Shown one piece after another: positions 17,692 to 26,464 of a stretch of 64,000 nt of DNA. Where the stretch lies: contig CAVUQA010000003.1 of the NCBI GenBank assembly GCA_963743375.1, positions 175,064 to 239,063 of the forward strand. The letters are read 5' to 3'. Source of the stretch: JABDBE01 sp963743375 (GTDB taxonomy: Bacteria > Acidobacteriota > Terriglobia > Terriglobales > Acidobacteriaceae). The position numbers were made by a program, and so were the translations under genes. Numbering within the stretch: position 1 is the stretch's first letter; each line of letters starts with the position of its first letter. The notes beneath the pieces are model-generated. The model saw nothing but the letters and a program-made list of their open reading frames with translations. It had not been told where the DNA came from and made no database searches.

Positions 17692-19215
17692 ATGATCAAG
17701 TTGAAATTGCTGGCCGCGTTAATCTTGTTCGCGCCGTGGCTCGCGCAGGCGCAGACCGTCACCTCGTTCGAAGGCATTGATGCATCAGAACTAGGACATC
17801 CGGAACATGACGTCGATCCCAACGGTGCCGTTGGCACAAAACAATATATGGAGTGGACGAACGTCGCGTTTCAAGCCTATGACAAAGTCACACTCGCTCC
17901 GGTCTGGTCCACACCTCTCGGTGGCTCCTCGCCGTGGAGGCACAATGGGGTTTACAACTGCGTGATTGCGGGCGATGGCGTGGTGCTGTTCGACCGCCTC
18001 GCATCCCGATGGGTAATTGCGGCACACAATTCTCCGGGAGCGCAGGGACCTTACAATTATTGCGTCGCCGTCTCCAACACCGACGACTTAGCTTCGAACA
18101 CGCTCGCTTGGTACACCTATTCTTTCCCACTGGACACGGTGCTGGGAAAAAATGCAGAAGGCAATTTGTATTTTCCTGATTGGCCCAAGCTAGGCACATG
18201 GTCCGATGGATACTACGTGAGTTTTGACGCGATGGACATCAATCAAGGCTATCGCATTATCGGTTCCGTGTTTTGCGCTTTGGATCGCACAAACATGCTG
18301 ACAGGGGCGACGGCGAATCCCATGCAGTGTTTTACCGATCCCAGCCCGCTGCCGACAAACGGAGTTTCATTTCTTAGACACAGTCCTATCCCAGCCGACA
18401 TCGAGGGGACAACTCCGCCTCCGGCGGACCGGCATGAATTTTTCGTGAGCATTCAGAATCCGCCGCGAGATGGAAAGTCGACCACTTCAAACTCCATCAA
18501 CTTGTGGAACTTTCATGTGAACTGGGAGAATCCGGCGCTCTCCACGTTCACTCGTTCCTCGCTCGCCGTGCCCACCTACGCTCCCGGATGCTATTCGACC
18601 GCGCTGCCGACCAACACATACTGCGCCCCCGAGCCCGCCATTCGGCCGGACAATAGTCACTATCACGTGGATTCGATGGGAGACCGGTTGATGCCGCGCC
18701 TGGCGTATCGGAATTTTGGATCTTATCAATCGTGGCTCGTCAGCCATACCGTCCGAGTCGGCACCGGCGCCAGCGCGCAGACCGGAGTGCGCTGGTACGA
18801 ACTGCGCGGCAATGGCACGCCCAAGATTTATCAGAGCGCAACCGTCAGTCCGGACAAGTCGCTGTACCGCTTCATGCCCAGCATCGCGCAGGATCATCAA
18901 GGCAATGCGGCGGTCGGGTACAGCACTTCCAGCACGCTGCTCCATCCCGGCTTGGCGGCATCATGGTGGAGTCTGAAGCAGACGTTTAAGCCAACCGAAA
19001 TCGCACTGCAAAGCGGCGGCGGAGACGAAGAGAACAGCCGCAACTGGGGCGACTACAGCAGCATGACCGTCGACCCCGTCGACGACTGCACCTTCTGGTA
19101 CGTGAACGAATATTTCCAGGAAGACGAAATCGGCACATCCTTCAACTGGGACACGCGCATCGCGAAGTTCGCGCTTTCATCCTGTCACGCGGGAGTGAGG
19201 GCCGTGAAGAAGTAG
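17692..19215 (+). CDS. Large secreted protein, probable beta-propeller
   Basis: 507 residues from the ATG at 17692, chosen because the signal peptide (LKLLAALILFAPWLAQAQ) starts there; the frame is open upstream to 17605. The mature part opens with FEGIDASELG and DPNGAVGTKQYMEW, and ends with NWGDYSSMTVDPVDDCTFWY before the last Cys. I recall this terminal motif from acidobacterial secreted proteins with weak resemblance to sialidase-like propellers. Cysteines are spaced as expected for an exported protein (YNCVIAG, YNYCVAV, VFCALD, MQCF). No catalytic residues can be assigned. The sigma-54-like promoter upstream, if real, sets it apart from its GloVer neighbours. Confidence 0.75.
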   Translation: MIKLKLLAALILFAPWLAQAQTVTSFEGIDASELGHPEHDVDPNGAVGTKQYMEWTNVAFQAYDKVTLAPVWSTPLGGSSPWRHNGVYNCVIAGDGVVLFDRLASRWVIAAHNSPGAQGPYNYCVAVSNTDDLASNTLAWYTYSFPLDTVLGKNAEGNLYFPDWPKLGTWSDGYYVSFDAMDINQGYRIIGSVFCALDRTNMLTGATANPMQCFTDPSPLPTNGVSFLRHSPIPADIEGTTPPPADRHEFFVSIQNPPRDGKSTTSNSINLWNFHVNWENPALSTFTRSSLAVPTYAPGCYSTALPTNTYCAPEPAIRPDNSHYHVDSMGDRLMPRLAYRNFGSYQSWLVSHTVRVGTGASAQTGVRWYELRGNGTPKIYQSATVSPDKSLYRFMPSIAQDHQGNAAVGYSTSSTLLHPGLAASWWSLKQTFKPTEIALQSGGGDEENSRNWGDYSSMTVDPVDDCTFWYVNEYFQEDEIGTSFNWDTRIAKFALSSCHAGVRAVKK

Positions 19216-19373
19216 TTGGGGTGGGCCACCCTTTACAAAACGGCCTGATAACTCAAGAACTGGCTTCCCCCGATGCATCACCGGGCACGGTGATGCTCAT
19301 CACTTGCCAGCATGCCCAAATCGGCGTAGCTTTAGTGCGAGGCGCCGAGTCCTTCCTTTCCAGCAAGCGGGCC

Positions 19374-19411
19374 CAAATCAAGGCAACTCGGAGTTAGCGG
19401 GCTTTCTCCCT
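19374..19411 (+). promoter_or_regulatory. Hairpins in leader of GloVer gene 3
   Basis: The ~290-base gap before the third GloVer gene is rich in hairpins. One pairs GCATCACCG with CGGTGATGC around GGCA (near 19273-19295). Another pairs ACTCGG-GTTAG with CTAAC-CCGAGT (with one bulged A) around 19386-19425. No known riboswitch consensus was matched by eye. Confidence 0.3.
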
Positions 19412-19506
19412 AACCCGAGTCCTGCATCCCCCAACGCTCTCTGGCCACCGGAAAACCCAAACCGCAACGAACCATAGCGCGCCACGCGATGTGGCGGGAG
19501 GCCGAC

Positions 19507-20799
19507 ATGACAAGGAAACTATTCCGGGCCACCATAAGCAAAGGCTTGGCGGTCTTGACCGTAACTCTTATCGCGGCATTAGTCCTGGCGCCCGGCGCTT
19601 TGGCAGCGAGCCAATACAAGATTCTATATAACTTCGCCGGCGGCACGGACGGCGCCACGCCGTTTGATGGCCTGGCTCTCGACGCCGCTGGAAATCTTTA
19701 TGGCACGACTACGGCAGGTGGCGCATCCGGGAATGGCGCTGTTTTCGAACTGGCCAAGAATTCCGACGGAAGCTGGACCGAAAGCGTCCTCTACAGTTTC
19801 GCCGGCGGCACCGACGGAGCCACTCCCTACGCTGGTGTGACCTTCGACACCAGCGGCAATCTGTATGGCACGACGACCGCAGGCGGCGCTTCCTCGGCCG
19901 GAACGGTCTTCGAGTTAATGTCAAACTCCAACGGAACGTGGACGGAAAGCGTGCTTTACAGTTTCAGCGGCGGTAGCGATGGAGCGAATCCCCAGTGGTG
20001 TGGGGTGGTCTTCGACGCTACAGGTATTCTCTATGGTATGACGTCGGGTGGCGGCACCGAGGGCATGGGTGTCGTCTACAGACTGACGCCGAACTCCGGC
20101 GGAAGCTGGACTTATGGCCTGCTACATACCTTCAAGGGCGGCAAAGACGCGAGTTATCCGCTGGCAGGAACCCTGACCTTCGACACGGCTGGCAATCTGT
20201 ATGGCGCCACGTCTGACGGCGCCGATGGTGATGGGAACTGCGCAACCAGCAAAGATTGCGGCTCGATTTTCGAGATGACGCGCCACTCGAACGGAAGCTG
20301 GAAGGAGCAAGTAATCTTCCGCTTTACCGACAATACGGATGGTGGGCAGTCACGCCGGCCATTTAGCCCTTTGGTGTTCGATTCGGCTGGACGCCTCTAC
20401 GGTACCGCGGGGGGCGGGGGCGGTTTGTATGGTACTGCCTTCAGGCTGACGCGTGATGCAAAGGGCAAATGGAAACAGCGCGGGCTCCACGTGTTCCACG
20501 GCAACCAGGATGGAGCATATCCAAACAGCGGCCTGGTCTTCGACACGGCAGGGGACCTCTACGGCTCGACAGTTTTCGGCGAAGATTTGAATGGGGATTG
20601 CTGTTTCGGCCAAGTGTTCAAGCTGATTCCGGAGGCGCACGGATGGAGCAAACAAGCGGTTCATCGCTTCCAGGGCGCTCCCCAGGACGGAATCCTCGGC
20701 GGCAATCCGGTTGTGTTCGACACCGCAGGCAACCTCTACAGCACGTCAGTGAACGGAGGCTCTAGCGGCAATGGCGTCGTGTTTGAGGTCACGAAGTAA
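19507..20799 (+). CDS. Secreted GloVer-repeat protein (7 repeats)
   Basis: 430 residues from the ATG at 19507, preceded by GGGAGG at seven bases; a GTG-side extension to 19489 is unnecessary. The signal peptide (LAVLTVTLIAALVLAPGALA) is followed by seven repeats opening ILYNFAGGTDG, VLYSFAGGTDG, VLYSFSGGSDG, LLHTFKGGKDA, VIFRFTDNTDG, GLHVFHGNQDG and AVHRFQGAPQD. Each has the GNLYGTT block and a FEL(A/M)xNSxGxWTES strand. The first three units are nearly identical in DNA and protein, so recent internal duplication is likely. It is the best match to the GloVer consensus among the three paralogs. The protein stops right after the last unit. Function unknown. Confidence 0.82.
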   Translation: MTRKLFRATISKGLAVLTVTLIAALVLAPGALAASQYKILYNFAGGTDGATPFDGLALDAAGNLYGTTTAGGASGNGAVFELAKNSDGSWTESVLYSFAGGTDGATPYAGVTFDTSGNLYGTTTAGGASSAGTVFELMSNSNGTWTESVLYSFSGGSDGANPQWCGVVFDATGILYGMTSGGGTEGMGVVYRLTPNSGGSWTYGLLHTFKGGKDASYPLAGTLTFDTAGNLYGATSDGADGDGNCATSKDCGSIFEMTRHSNGSWKEQVIFRFTDNTDGGQSRRPFSPLVFDSAGRLYGTAGGGGGLYGTAFRLTRDAKGKWKQRGLHVFHGNQDGAYPNSGLVFDTAGDLYGSTVFGEDLNGDCCFGQVFKLIPEAHGWSKQAVHRFQGAPQDGILGGNPVVFDTAGNLYSTSVNGGSSGNGVVFEVTK

Positions 20800-20951
20800 C
20801 TTCGTTCTCCGGCCACTCGGCCCTGAAGTGCCCAGTGCCGAGTGGCCAGGGCTCCGGCGGTACGGAAAACCGGCAACCGCCGCGGTCAGCGGTGGGTGGC
20901 CTATTGTCCCACGGTGAACGCGGGACGCGACGGAGCAGCAGTAACGCGCGC

Positions 20952-21230
20952 TTACCGCACCGGCCCCTCCAGCAAAATCGGGTTCGCTCCGATGACTACA
21001 CTACTTCCGGTTGCGCTCGAGAGTGGGTGCACAGTTCCGCTAAGGTCAATCCAATCGATGTTGAACTCAGGCGGTGCCTTGTAAGGTGTCTCTCCGCAGA
21101 TGATGGGAACCGCCATCTCAGAGCAATTCTGACCATAGCTGCTATCCCACACCAGCCTCGCGACCCTACGGCCCGCAGCTTCCGTGAAATCACAGTTGTA
21201 AATCGTGCCGCTGTGCAAAGTTCCCGGCGG
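20952..21230 (-). pseudogene. C-terminal fragment of a large secreted enzyme-like protein
   Basis: The minus-strand frame reads YNCDFTEAAGRRVARLVWDS, then SYGQNC, a second Cys (PIICGETPY), DWIDLSGTVHPL and IGANPILLEGP before its stop at 20952. The ending resembles C-terminal beta-sandwich domains of secreted glycoside hydrolase-like proteins (a final IGxxPILLE strand). It has no start, and its 5' side runs into a GloVer fragment in another frame. It is therefore a remnant of a much longer gene. Confidence 0.5.
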
Positions 21231-21462
21231 CGTCGGAAACCAGGCCCGAGAATGGCTCCGCGCTGTCAAGGTTTCCGGCAAAAGCGTGAATTATGCTTTC
21301 CGTCCAGGTGCCGTCCTTGTTCGGCTTCAGCTCGAACACGGTACCCAACCCGTACTTTTCCCCTTCAAACGTGGTGCCGTACAAGTTTCCGGATTTATCA
21401 AAGATCAGCGGCGAATAGGTCGGGTCCTCGCCGTCGTTGCCACTGAGCAGCCGAGACTCCAA
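21190..21462 (-). pseudogene. GloVer-repeat fragment
   Basis: About 80 codons of typical GloVer repeat: PLIFDKSGNLYGTTFEG, YGLGTVFELKPNKDGTWTES, then IIHAFAGNLDSAEPFSGLV and SDAAGN, where the frame leaves the family. Less than two repeat units remain, with no signal peptide. It is oriented opposite to the intact GloVer gene that ends 400 bases away. It is joined to unrelated fragments on both sides. Confidence 0.6.
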
Positions 21463-21474
21463 CGCGCTCTAGAG

Positions 21475-21710
21475 CCGCGCCGCAAGATTCCTAGATCAGT
21501 TTTACCGTGATAGGCAATCCCGTCGATGGTGGTATCCACGCCATACGCCTCGCGCATCGCCCGGTGAAGAGCGTTGCGATGTACGCCGTCGCGGGAAATG
21601 AGCAGCGTGCCATCGATATCGAAAAGGTAAGCGTCGGCGTCGATCCAGTGAAAGCCGTTTGATTTTGTGGTATGAGGGTGAAGTTGGAGGTATAGGTGCA
21701 GTCCGTAAAA
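21475..21710 (-). pseudogene. N-terminal fragment of a HAD-family phosphatase
   Basis: The minus-strand frame reads GFHWIDADAYLFDIDGTLLI followed by RDGVHRNALHRAMREAYGVD, the first motif (DxDGT) and start of the cap of a HAD-superfamily phosphatase of the phosphoglycolate phosphatase/beta-phosphoglucomutase type. After YHGKTDLGILR at about 21480 the sequence switches to the GloVer fragment. The remaining HAD motifs are missing, so no active enzyme can be made. Confidence 0.6.
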
Positions 21711-21741
21711 TCAAGCCCAGAGCGTGGCGGCTGAAGTCAGT

Positions 21742-22533
21742 TTATGACACCATCAATCGTGTAATTTTTCTGGCCCGGCCGGTGCGCTCATCGCAATCCA
21801 CCACGACCGCGCATAATCTGACGTCGCCCGTCGCCGCCTCAAATCGTGTTGGCATATTGTTTAAAAACTTGCCGACTACCAATTCTTTCTTTACTCCGAT
21901 GACGCTGTCATATGGCCCCGTCATGCCTACGTCAGTAATGTATGCAGTGCCGCCTGGCAAAACCCGTTCATCAGCTGTGGGAACGTGGGTGTGGGTGCCA
22001 ACGAGCACGGTGACACGTCCATCGAGATGCCAACCCATGGAAATCTTTTCAGAAGTTGCCTCTGCATGGATATCGACAAAAATAACCTTGGCCTTGATTT
22101 CTTTCAATAACTGGTCAACGACGCGGAAGGGATCGTCGTTCGAAGCCATAAAAACCCGGCCCTGCAAATTAATCACAGCGTAGGGAACATCACCTTTGCG
22201 GCCCTCATAGACGCCCCATCCCGGCATCCCGGGCGGATAGTTTGCGGGGCGCAACACTCGACGGGCGGGGCTGTGCGGATTTCCATCCGCGGAGTTAAAA
22301 AAATCTACGATCTCCCGCTTATCCCAGACATGGTTGCCGGTGGTAAGAACGTCAATGCCCATGTCAAAGAAGTCCTCGGCGAGCTGCGGCGTGATGCCAA
22401 ACCCAGCCGCCGCATTCTCTCCGTTAGCAAGCACGAGATCGACTGCGTGCTCTTTCACTAAGAATGGAAGACGGTCTTTGACCACGGTTCTTCCGGGTCT
22501 GCCGAAAATGTCACCAATGAAAAGAATACGCAC
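21742..22533 (-). CDS. ymdB: YmdB-family metallophosphoesterase
   Basis: 263 residues, the normal length for the TIGR00282/YmdB family. In Bacillus subtilis the homologue is a 2',3'-cyclic-nucleotide phosphodiesterase affecting biofilm and motility decisions. Metal-binding motifs are all present: GDIFGRPG near the start, NGENAA, TTGNHVWDK, DIHAEATSEK and GTHTHVPTADE. It is cytoplasmic with no signal peptide. It lies about 100 bases after the binding-protein gene on the same strand, with a strong hairpin in the gap, so it may be transcribed separately. RNase J, a frequent functional relative in RNA turnover, is also in the window but 35 kb away. Confidence 0.9.
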   Translation of the reverse strand: MRILFIGDIFGRPGRTVVKDRLPFLVKEHAVDLVLANGENAAAGFGITPQLAEDFFDMGIDVLTTGNHVWDKREIVDFFNSADGNPHSPARRVLRPANYPPGMPGWGVYEGRKGDVPYAVINLQGRVFMASNDDPFRVVDQLLKEIKAKVIFVDIHAEATSEKISMGWHLDGRVTVLVGTHTHVPTADERVLPGGTAYITDVGMTGPYDSVIGVKKELVVGKFLNNMPTRFEAATGDVRLCAVVVDCDERTGRARKITRLMVS

Positions 22534-22592
22534 GTAGTTTTTACTGAGAGTTCGATGTTAACACGCGCCCTTGGGCTGCTTGAGCTTGTGTG

Positions 22593-22613
22593 GGGACGGT
22601 CTTCGACCGTTCC
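22593..22613. repeat. Short hairpin between genes
   Basis: GGGACGGTC, loop TTC, GACCGTTCC: nine pairs with one G-U, in the gap between ymdB and the binding-protein gene. Same style as the hairpins at 35359, 36817, 42260 and 63577. Confidence 0.6.
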
Positions 22614-22639
22614 TTAGAGCGCAGTTCGACAGAATCAGT

Positions 22640-24211
22640 TCAAGGAATCAGCATCGCCGTTTTCAGGAAGTCGTAATTGCCCGGCGGATTCAGAGACAGA
22701 TTCCGTACACGCTTCGTGTGCACCATTACGTTCTCGAAGTACCACAGGTTGATGTAAGGCAAGTCCTCAGCAAGAATTCGCTGAATCTCGGCATAGATTT
22801 GCTTGCGCGCATTCTGGTCGAGTTCGGCGCGTGCCTGGTCGATCAGCGCATCGACGCGCGGGTTGGCGTAGTAAGTGCGATTGGCGCCGTTAGGTGAAAA
22901 TTTGGCCGAGTGGAAGACATATTCAAAGATGTCCGGATCTTCGTTTCCTCCGACCCACCGCAAAGAATGGACCTGGTAGGCGCCCCGAGTGATGTCGGAA
23001 AAAAAAGTGGCGAATTCATACGTACGAATGTCCAGTGCAATGCCAACGTCGCGCAGTTGCTGCTGCAGCACCGCAGCTATCAGCCGTGGGTTCTCATCCG
23101 TCGAGGTTTTCATGGTGAGATGAAAGCGCACGCCATTCACGGCTGGGTATCCAGCTTGCTCAAGTAATTGCCGCGCCCGCTCAGGATTGTGGTCGTAGTG
23201 CGGGACATCGCCGTTGTACGCCCAGCTCTCGGGCGGAAGAAGGCTGTACGCAGGCCGCCCGAAGTCACGGAGCAGGTAGTGAATCATCGGGGCCCGGTCG
23301 ATCGCATACGCCACAGCCTGCCGCACCCGCACATCTTTGAGAATCGGATCGCGAAGGTTAAATGCCAAATAGGCCAGCACCGTACCCGGAGCGTGCAGGA
23401 CCTCCAGATTGGACTCGCGTTCGAGCGCGAGCACCATGTCTCCGGTTAGGGAGGTAACGGCAATGTCGGCGCTCCCCTTGCGTAACTCGAGCGCACGTGT
23501 CGTGGCATCGGGTATCACTGCGAAGCGCACCCGCTCCAGATGCGCCTGTGCGCCCCAATATTCGTTGTTGCGCTCGATGATGACTTCTTTATCCGGTTCG
23601 GCGCTGACGAAACGAAATGGGCCTGAACCGATTGGATGGCGGCTCATTTCCTCCCCACTGCCGTAGGGAACAATCCCAATGGCGCCGTCAGAAATGTTCC
23701 ACAACAAAGTGGCGAATGGTTCTTTTAGATGAAACACCACCGTGTAATCGTCGGGTGCATCGATGTGATCAACGAGGCGATAGGCAGCTGCCTTGGTGCT
23801 GCGGATCTTTCCTTGCAGCAGGGAATCAAAAGTCCATTTCACGTCGCGCGAAGTTAGAGGCTGTCCGTCATGAAATTTCACGCCTGTATGCAAGTGGAAA
23901 ATGTAAGTGCGGGGATCAGGAACTTCCCACCGCTCCGCCAATCCCGGCCGAACATTCAAGTGCTCGTCGCGAGTGCAGAGGTCATCGAAGAGCAACTCGT
24001 CAATGCGCTCGGATTGCGCATCCAAACCAACCCGCGGATCGAGATTGGTAGGGCTGTTTTCGATAATCATCACAACCGTGTTGGAGGTAGGTTTGGCGGA
24101 GCACGATAATAGAGGAACAAGAAGCGCAATAACCAGCAAAGACCACGAGGGCACAACTGCTCTCGGCTGTGCATGCCCCGCTGCGCGGCGAAGCGCTGTC
24201 CGCTCACGCAT
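22640..24211 (-). CDS. Peptide-type ABC transporter substrate-binding lipoprotein
   Basis: 523 residues, family 5 solute-binding protein (DppA/OppA/MppA type). A hydrophobic leader ends in a lipobox PLLSC, with Cys37 as the lipid-anchored residue. The body shows TNLDPRVGLDAQSERIDELL, a KFHDGQPLTSRDVKWTFDSL block (the family signature), GSGPFRFV and, near the end, NLSLNPPGNYDF. No permease or ATPase genes lie beside it, so it must share a transporter encoded elsewhere. Its start overlaps the anmK stop by eight bases in a run that also includes nagZ. Muropeptide or cell-wall peptide uptake, as for E. coli MppA, is therefore a reasonable guess, though dipeptides are equally possible. Confidence 0.85.
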   Translation of the reverse strand: MRERTALRRAAGHAQPRAVVPSWSLLVIALLVPLLSCSAKPTSNTVVMIIENSPTNLDPRVGLDAQSERIDELLFDDLCTRDEHLNVRPGLAERWEVPDPRTYIFHLHTGVKFHDGQPLTSRDVKWTFDSLLQGKIRSTKAAAYRLVDHIDAPDDYTVVFHLKEPFATLLWNISDGAIGIVPYGSGEEMSRHPIGSGPFRFVSAEPDKEVIIERNNEYWGAQAHLERVRFAVIPDATTRALELRKGSADIAVTSLTGDMVLALERESNLEVLHAPGTVLAYLAFNLRDPILKDVRVRQAVAYAIDRAPMIHYLLRDFGRPAYSLLPPESWAYNGDVPHYDHNPERARQLLEQAGYPAVNGVRFHLTMKTSTDENPRLIAAVLQQQLRDVGIALDIRTYEFATFFSDITRGAYQVHSLRWVGGNEDPDIFEYVFHSAKFSPNGANRTYYANPRVDALIDQARAELDQNARKQIYAEIQRILAEDLPYINLWYFENVMVHTKRVRNLSLNPPGNYDFLKTAMLIP

Positions 24212-25358
24212 ACGAAATCTTCCCTAGAATAGCGGGCCTTTTTGCCCCGGTTGCGGAGGGCAGGTTCGAAGGTTTGCGATTCCACGTTTGGAAAGCCAGC
24301 AACGCAAATGCCACCGCTTCTTTCGCTTCCGAAGGCAACCCGAATTCGTCGGAGGAGCGAATCTGCAGACCCATTGGACACAATTCATTTGCCAGCATTG
24401 CCATCAAAATTGGATTTTTCGCGCCGCCGCCGGAAACGATGAAGTCTCGATAGGTGTGCGTTCTCGGAATTACGAATCGTCGCAGCGCATCAGCGATAGA
24501 ACGAGACGTTAATGCCGTAGCCGTTGCAACGATATCGCGTTTATCCACGCCTCCGCAGAGACGAATGAACTCCAGCGAGAACTCGCGTCCGAATTCCTCG
24601 CGCCCTGCGGTCTTCGGTGGCTTGCGACGAAAGAACGGTGCTCGCAAAATATCGTTGATGATGTCATCGAGCACATTGCCAGAGCCACCGATTCTTCCAT
24701 CGCGATCGTAAGCTTTGCCAAACAGACGCTGCATCACAGCATCAATCACCATGTTGCCCGGACCGGTATCGAAGGCCAGCACCCGATCAGCCGATGCGCC
24801 CGCGGGGATGGCTGTGAAGTTTGCAATTCCGCCGATGTTCTGCACAACTCTTCCCACGCGACTGTCGCGATACAAAAGAAAATCTAGGAAGGGGACCAGC
24901 GGCGCTCCTTTACCGCCGGCGGCCATATCTGCAGGTCGAAAATCGGAAACCACGGGTACGCCGACACGCGCAGCCAGAATCGCCCCCTCGCCAATCTGCC
25001 AAGTAACCGCCGGCTTATGCCCCAGGAACTGGGCGGTCTCTCCCTGGTGATAAAGCGTTTGGCCGTGACATCCCACAAGCTGCGCTTTGAGATGAAAGCG
25101 GCGCTGCGTAGCTAATACGGCCTCAGCATAAAGTTCGGCGAGCAAGAAATTAAGCCTTGCCAAGTCAGCCACGCTGGCCTTGGTCGAGTTCATCGCCGCC
25201 AACACAGCGCGGCGAACTTGCTTCGGGTACGGGTACTCAGCGTGTGCAAGATAATTTAGTACGGGCGTCCCCGCCCGGCTCGGCGACGAATTCACCCGCA
25301 CCAGTGCCACATTAATTCCATCGGCTGACGTTCCACTCATCACGCCGGCGACAATCAT
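24204..25358 (-). CDS. anmK: Anhydro-N-acetylmuramic acid kinase
   Basis: 384 residues from the ATG at 25358, which overlaps the nagZ stop as ATGA. It phosphorylates and opens 1,6-anhydro-MurNAc to MurNAc-6-phosphate in cytoplasmic peptidoglycan recycling. Recognisable motifs are GVMSGTSADGINVAL at the N-terminus (ATP-binding), VSDFRPADMAAGGKGAPL, AFDTGPGNMVIDA and VSGGGAKN. An ACAGGATC ribosome site lies before the start. The upstream neighbour nagZ releases its likely substrate. I see no murQ etherase in the window, which would be the next enzyme. Function is highly likely from both motifs and context. Confidence 0.95.
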   Translation of the reverse strand: MIVAGVMSGTSADGINVALVRVNSSPSRAGTPVLNYLAHAEYPYPKQVRRAVLAAMNSTKASVADLARLNFLLAELYAEAVLATQRRFHLKAQLVGCHGQTLYHQGETAQFLGHKPAVTWQIGEGAILAARVGVPVVSDFRPADMAAGGKGAPLVPFLDFLLYRDSRVGRVVQNIGGIANFTAIPAGASADRVLAFDTGPGNMVIDAVMQRLFGKAYDRDGRIGGSGNVLDDIINDILRAPFFRRKPPKTAGREEFGREFSLEFIRLCGGVDKRDIVATATALTSRSIADALRRFVIPRTHTYRDFIVSGGGAKNPILMAMLANELCPMGLQIRSSDEFGLPSEAKEAVAFALLAFQTWNRKPSNLPSATGAKRPAILGKISYA

Positions 25359-26464
25359 GCCAGATCCTGTCGTCTTATCGTCGCCAGTCTTACCTGTTCG
25401 CTGAACTCCCACAACTGGCGCGCGAGTTTTTCAAGTTTTGCCGCATTGGGAGCAGGTGCCGGACGCTTCAACTCTTTGGAGTTTTTCTTGAATGCGCGCA
25501 GGCGAGCGACTGAGTCCTTTGCGCGTTGCGCGAATTTCGCATCACGCTCCACTTCTTTCACCAGCGCTTCATAGGAACGAAGAATGTATTCCTCGGTGTG
25601 ACAGATCAGGCAAAGATCGCCACCTGCACGAATATGTTCCACAGCCGCCTGCTCAATAGGAGCGGCCTGCAGCACACCGCCCATCTCGAGATCGTCAGAG
25701 ACTACAAGCCCGCGATAGCCGATCTTCTTGCGCAAAATCTCCGTGATCCATTTCTTCGAGAGAGAAGCGGGTTTGTGATCGCGTGTTACCGACGGGTATG
25801 CCGCATGGCTTACCAGGACCAATGGCGATTCACGTCTCAACGCGCGATATGGTGCGATATCCGCCTCCCAGAGTTTCTTCAACGATTTTTGCACTTTTGG
25901 CAGTTTCTGGTGAGTGTCAAGATTGGCCTCGCCAAGTCCCGGATAATGTTTGATTGCGCCGAGCACGCTCGCCGATCGAAGTCCCGCCAGGAATTCGCGA
26001 GCGTAGACGGTGGCTTCTTTGGGATCGGCAGAAACCGAGCGTGAACTCATAACCGTGCGTGAGGCTGCAAAAGCTAAATCGACAACCGGCGCAAAATCCG
26101 TGTTGAAGCCCAGTGTCCGGCAGCATTCGCCAATCGTCTTTCCATGTTTGCGGAAGAGCGCGCGATTGCCAGCGGCAAACACATCGGCAGCCGAAGGCGC
26201 CGGGCCGACGACATTGCGAAAGCGATCCACGCGGCCGCCTTCCATGTCGACGCAAGTGAATAGACGAGTGGAAACGCGTGACTGGCATTCTTTGAGCAGC
26301 CGATGCGTCTGCTCCCCGCCGGTGATGTTGCGCGCGAACAGAATCACGCCACCAGGTTGCAGCCGTGTGAGCAAAAAGCGCAGCCGCGGAGACATCTCAG
26401 TGCCGTCGAAGCCCACAATCAGCAGTTGGCCGATTTCTTCGGTAATTGAGGTCTTTCTCTTCAA
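25355..26464 (-). CDS. nagZ: Beta-N-acetylhexosaminidase (glycoside hydrolase family 3)
   Basis: 369 residues, GH3 family. It cleaves the GlcNAc-anhydroMurNAc link in recycled muropeptides. The barrel shows CVDMEGGRVDRF, KHYPG (172-176), the Asp183/His185 dyad in NLDTH that acts as acid/base in NagZ-type enzymes, and the nucleophile Asp257 in VVSDDLEMGG. The usual KHFPGHG is altered to KHYPGLG. There is no signal peptide, fitting a cytoplasmic NagZ. A C-terminal extension after about residue 290 is Lys-rich. Translation starts at TTG, overlapping the mutS stop (TTGA), and the stop overlaps the anmK start, so the three genes are coupled. Confidence 0.88.
   Translation of the reverse strand: MKRKTSITEEIGQLLIVGFDGTEMSPRLRFLLTRLQPGGVILFARNITGGEQTHRLLKECQSRVSTRLFTCVDMEGGRVDRFRNVVGPAPSAADVFAAGNRALFRKHGKTIGECCRTLGFNTDFAPVVDLAFAASRTVMSSRSVSADPKEATVYAREFLAGLRSASVLGAIKHYPGLGEANLDTHQKLPKVQKSLKKLWEADIAPYRALRRESPLVLVSHAAYPSVTRDHKPASLSKKWITEILRKKIGYRGLVVSDDLEMGGVLQAAPIEQAAVEHIRAGGDLCLICHTEEYILRSYEALVKEVERDAKFAQRAKDSVARLRAFKKNSKELKRPAPAPNAAKLEKLARQLWEFSEQVRLATIRRQDLA

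Noticed and set aside
19216..19506. Possible c-di-GMP riboswitch in the hairpin-rich leader
   Set aside because: The GEMM core bases and tetraloop-receptor parts could not be matched by eye.
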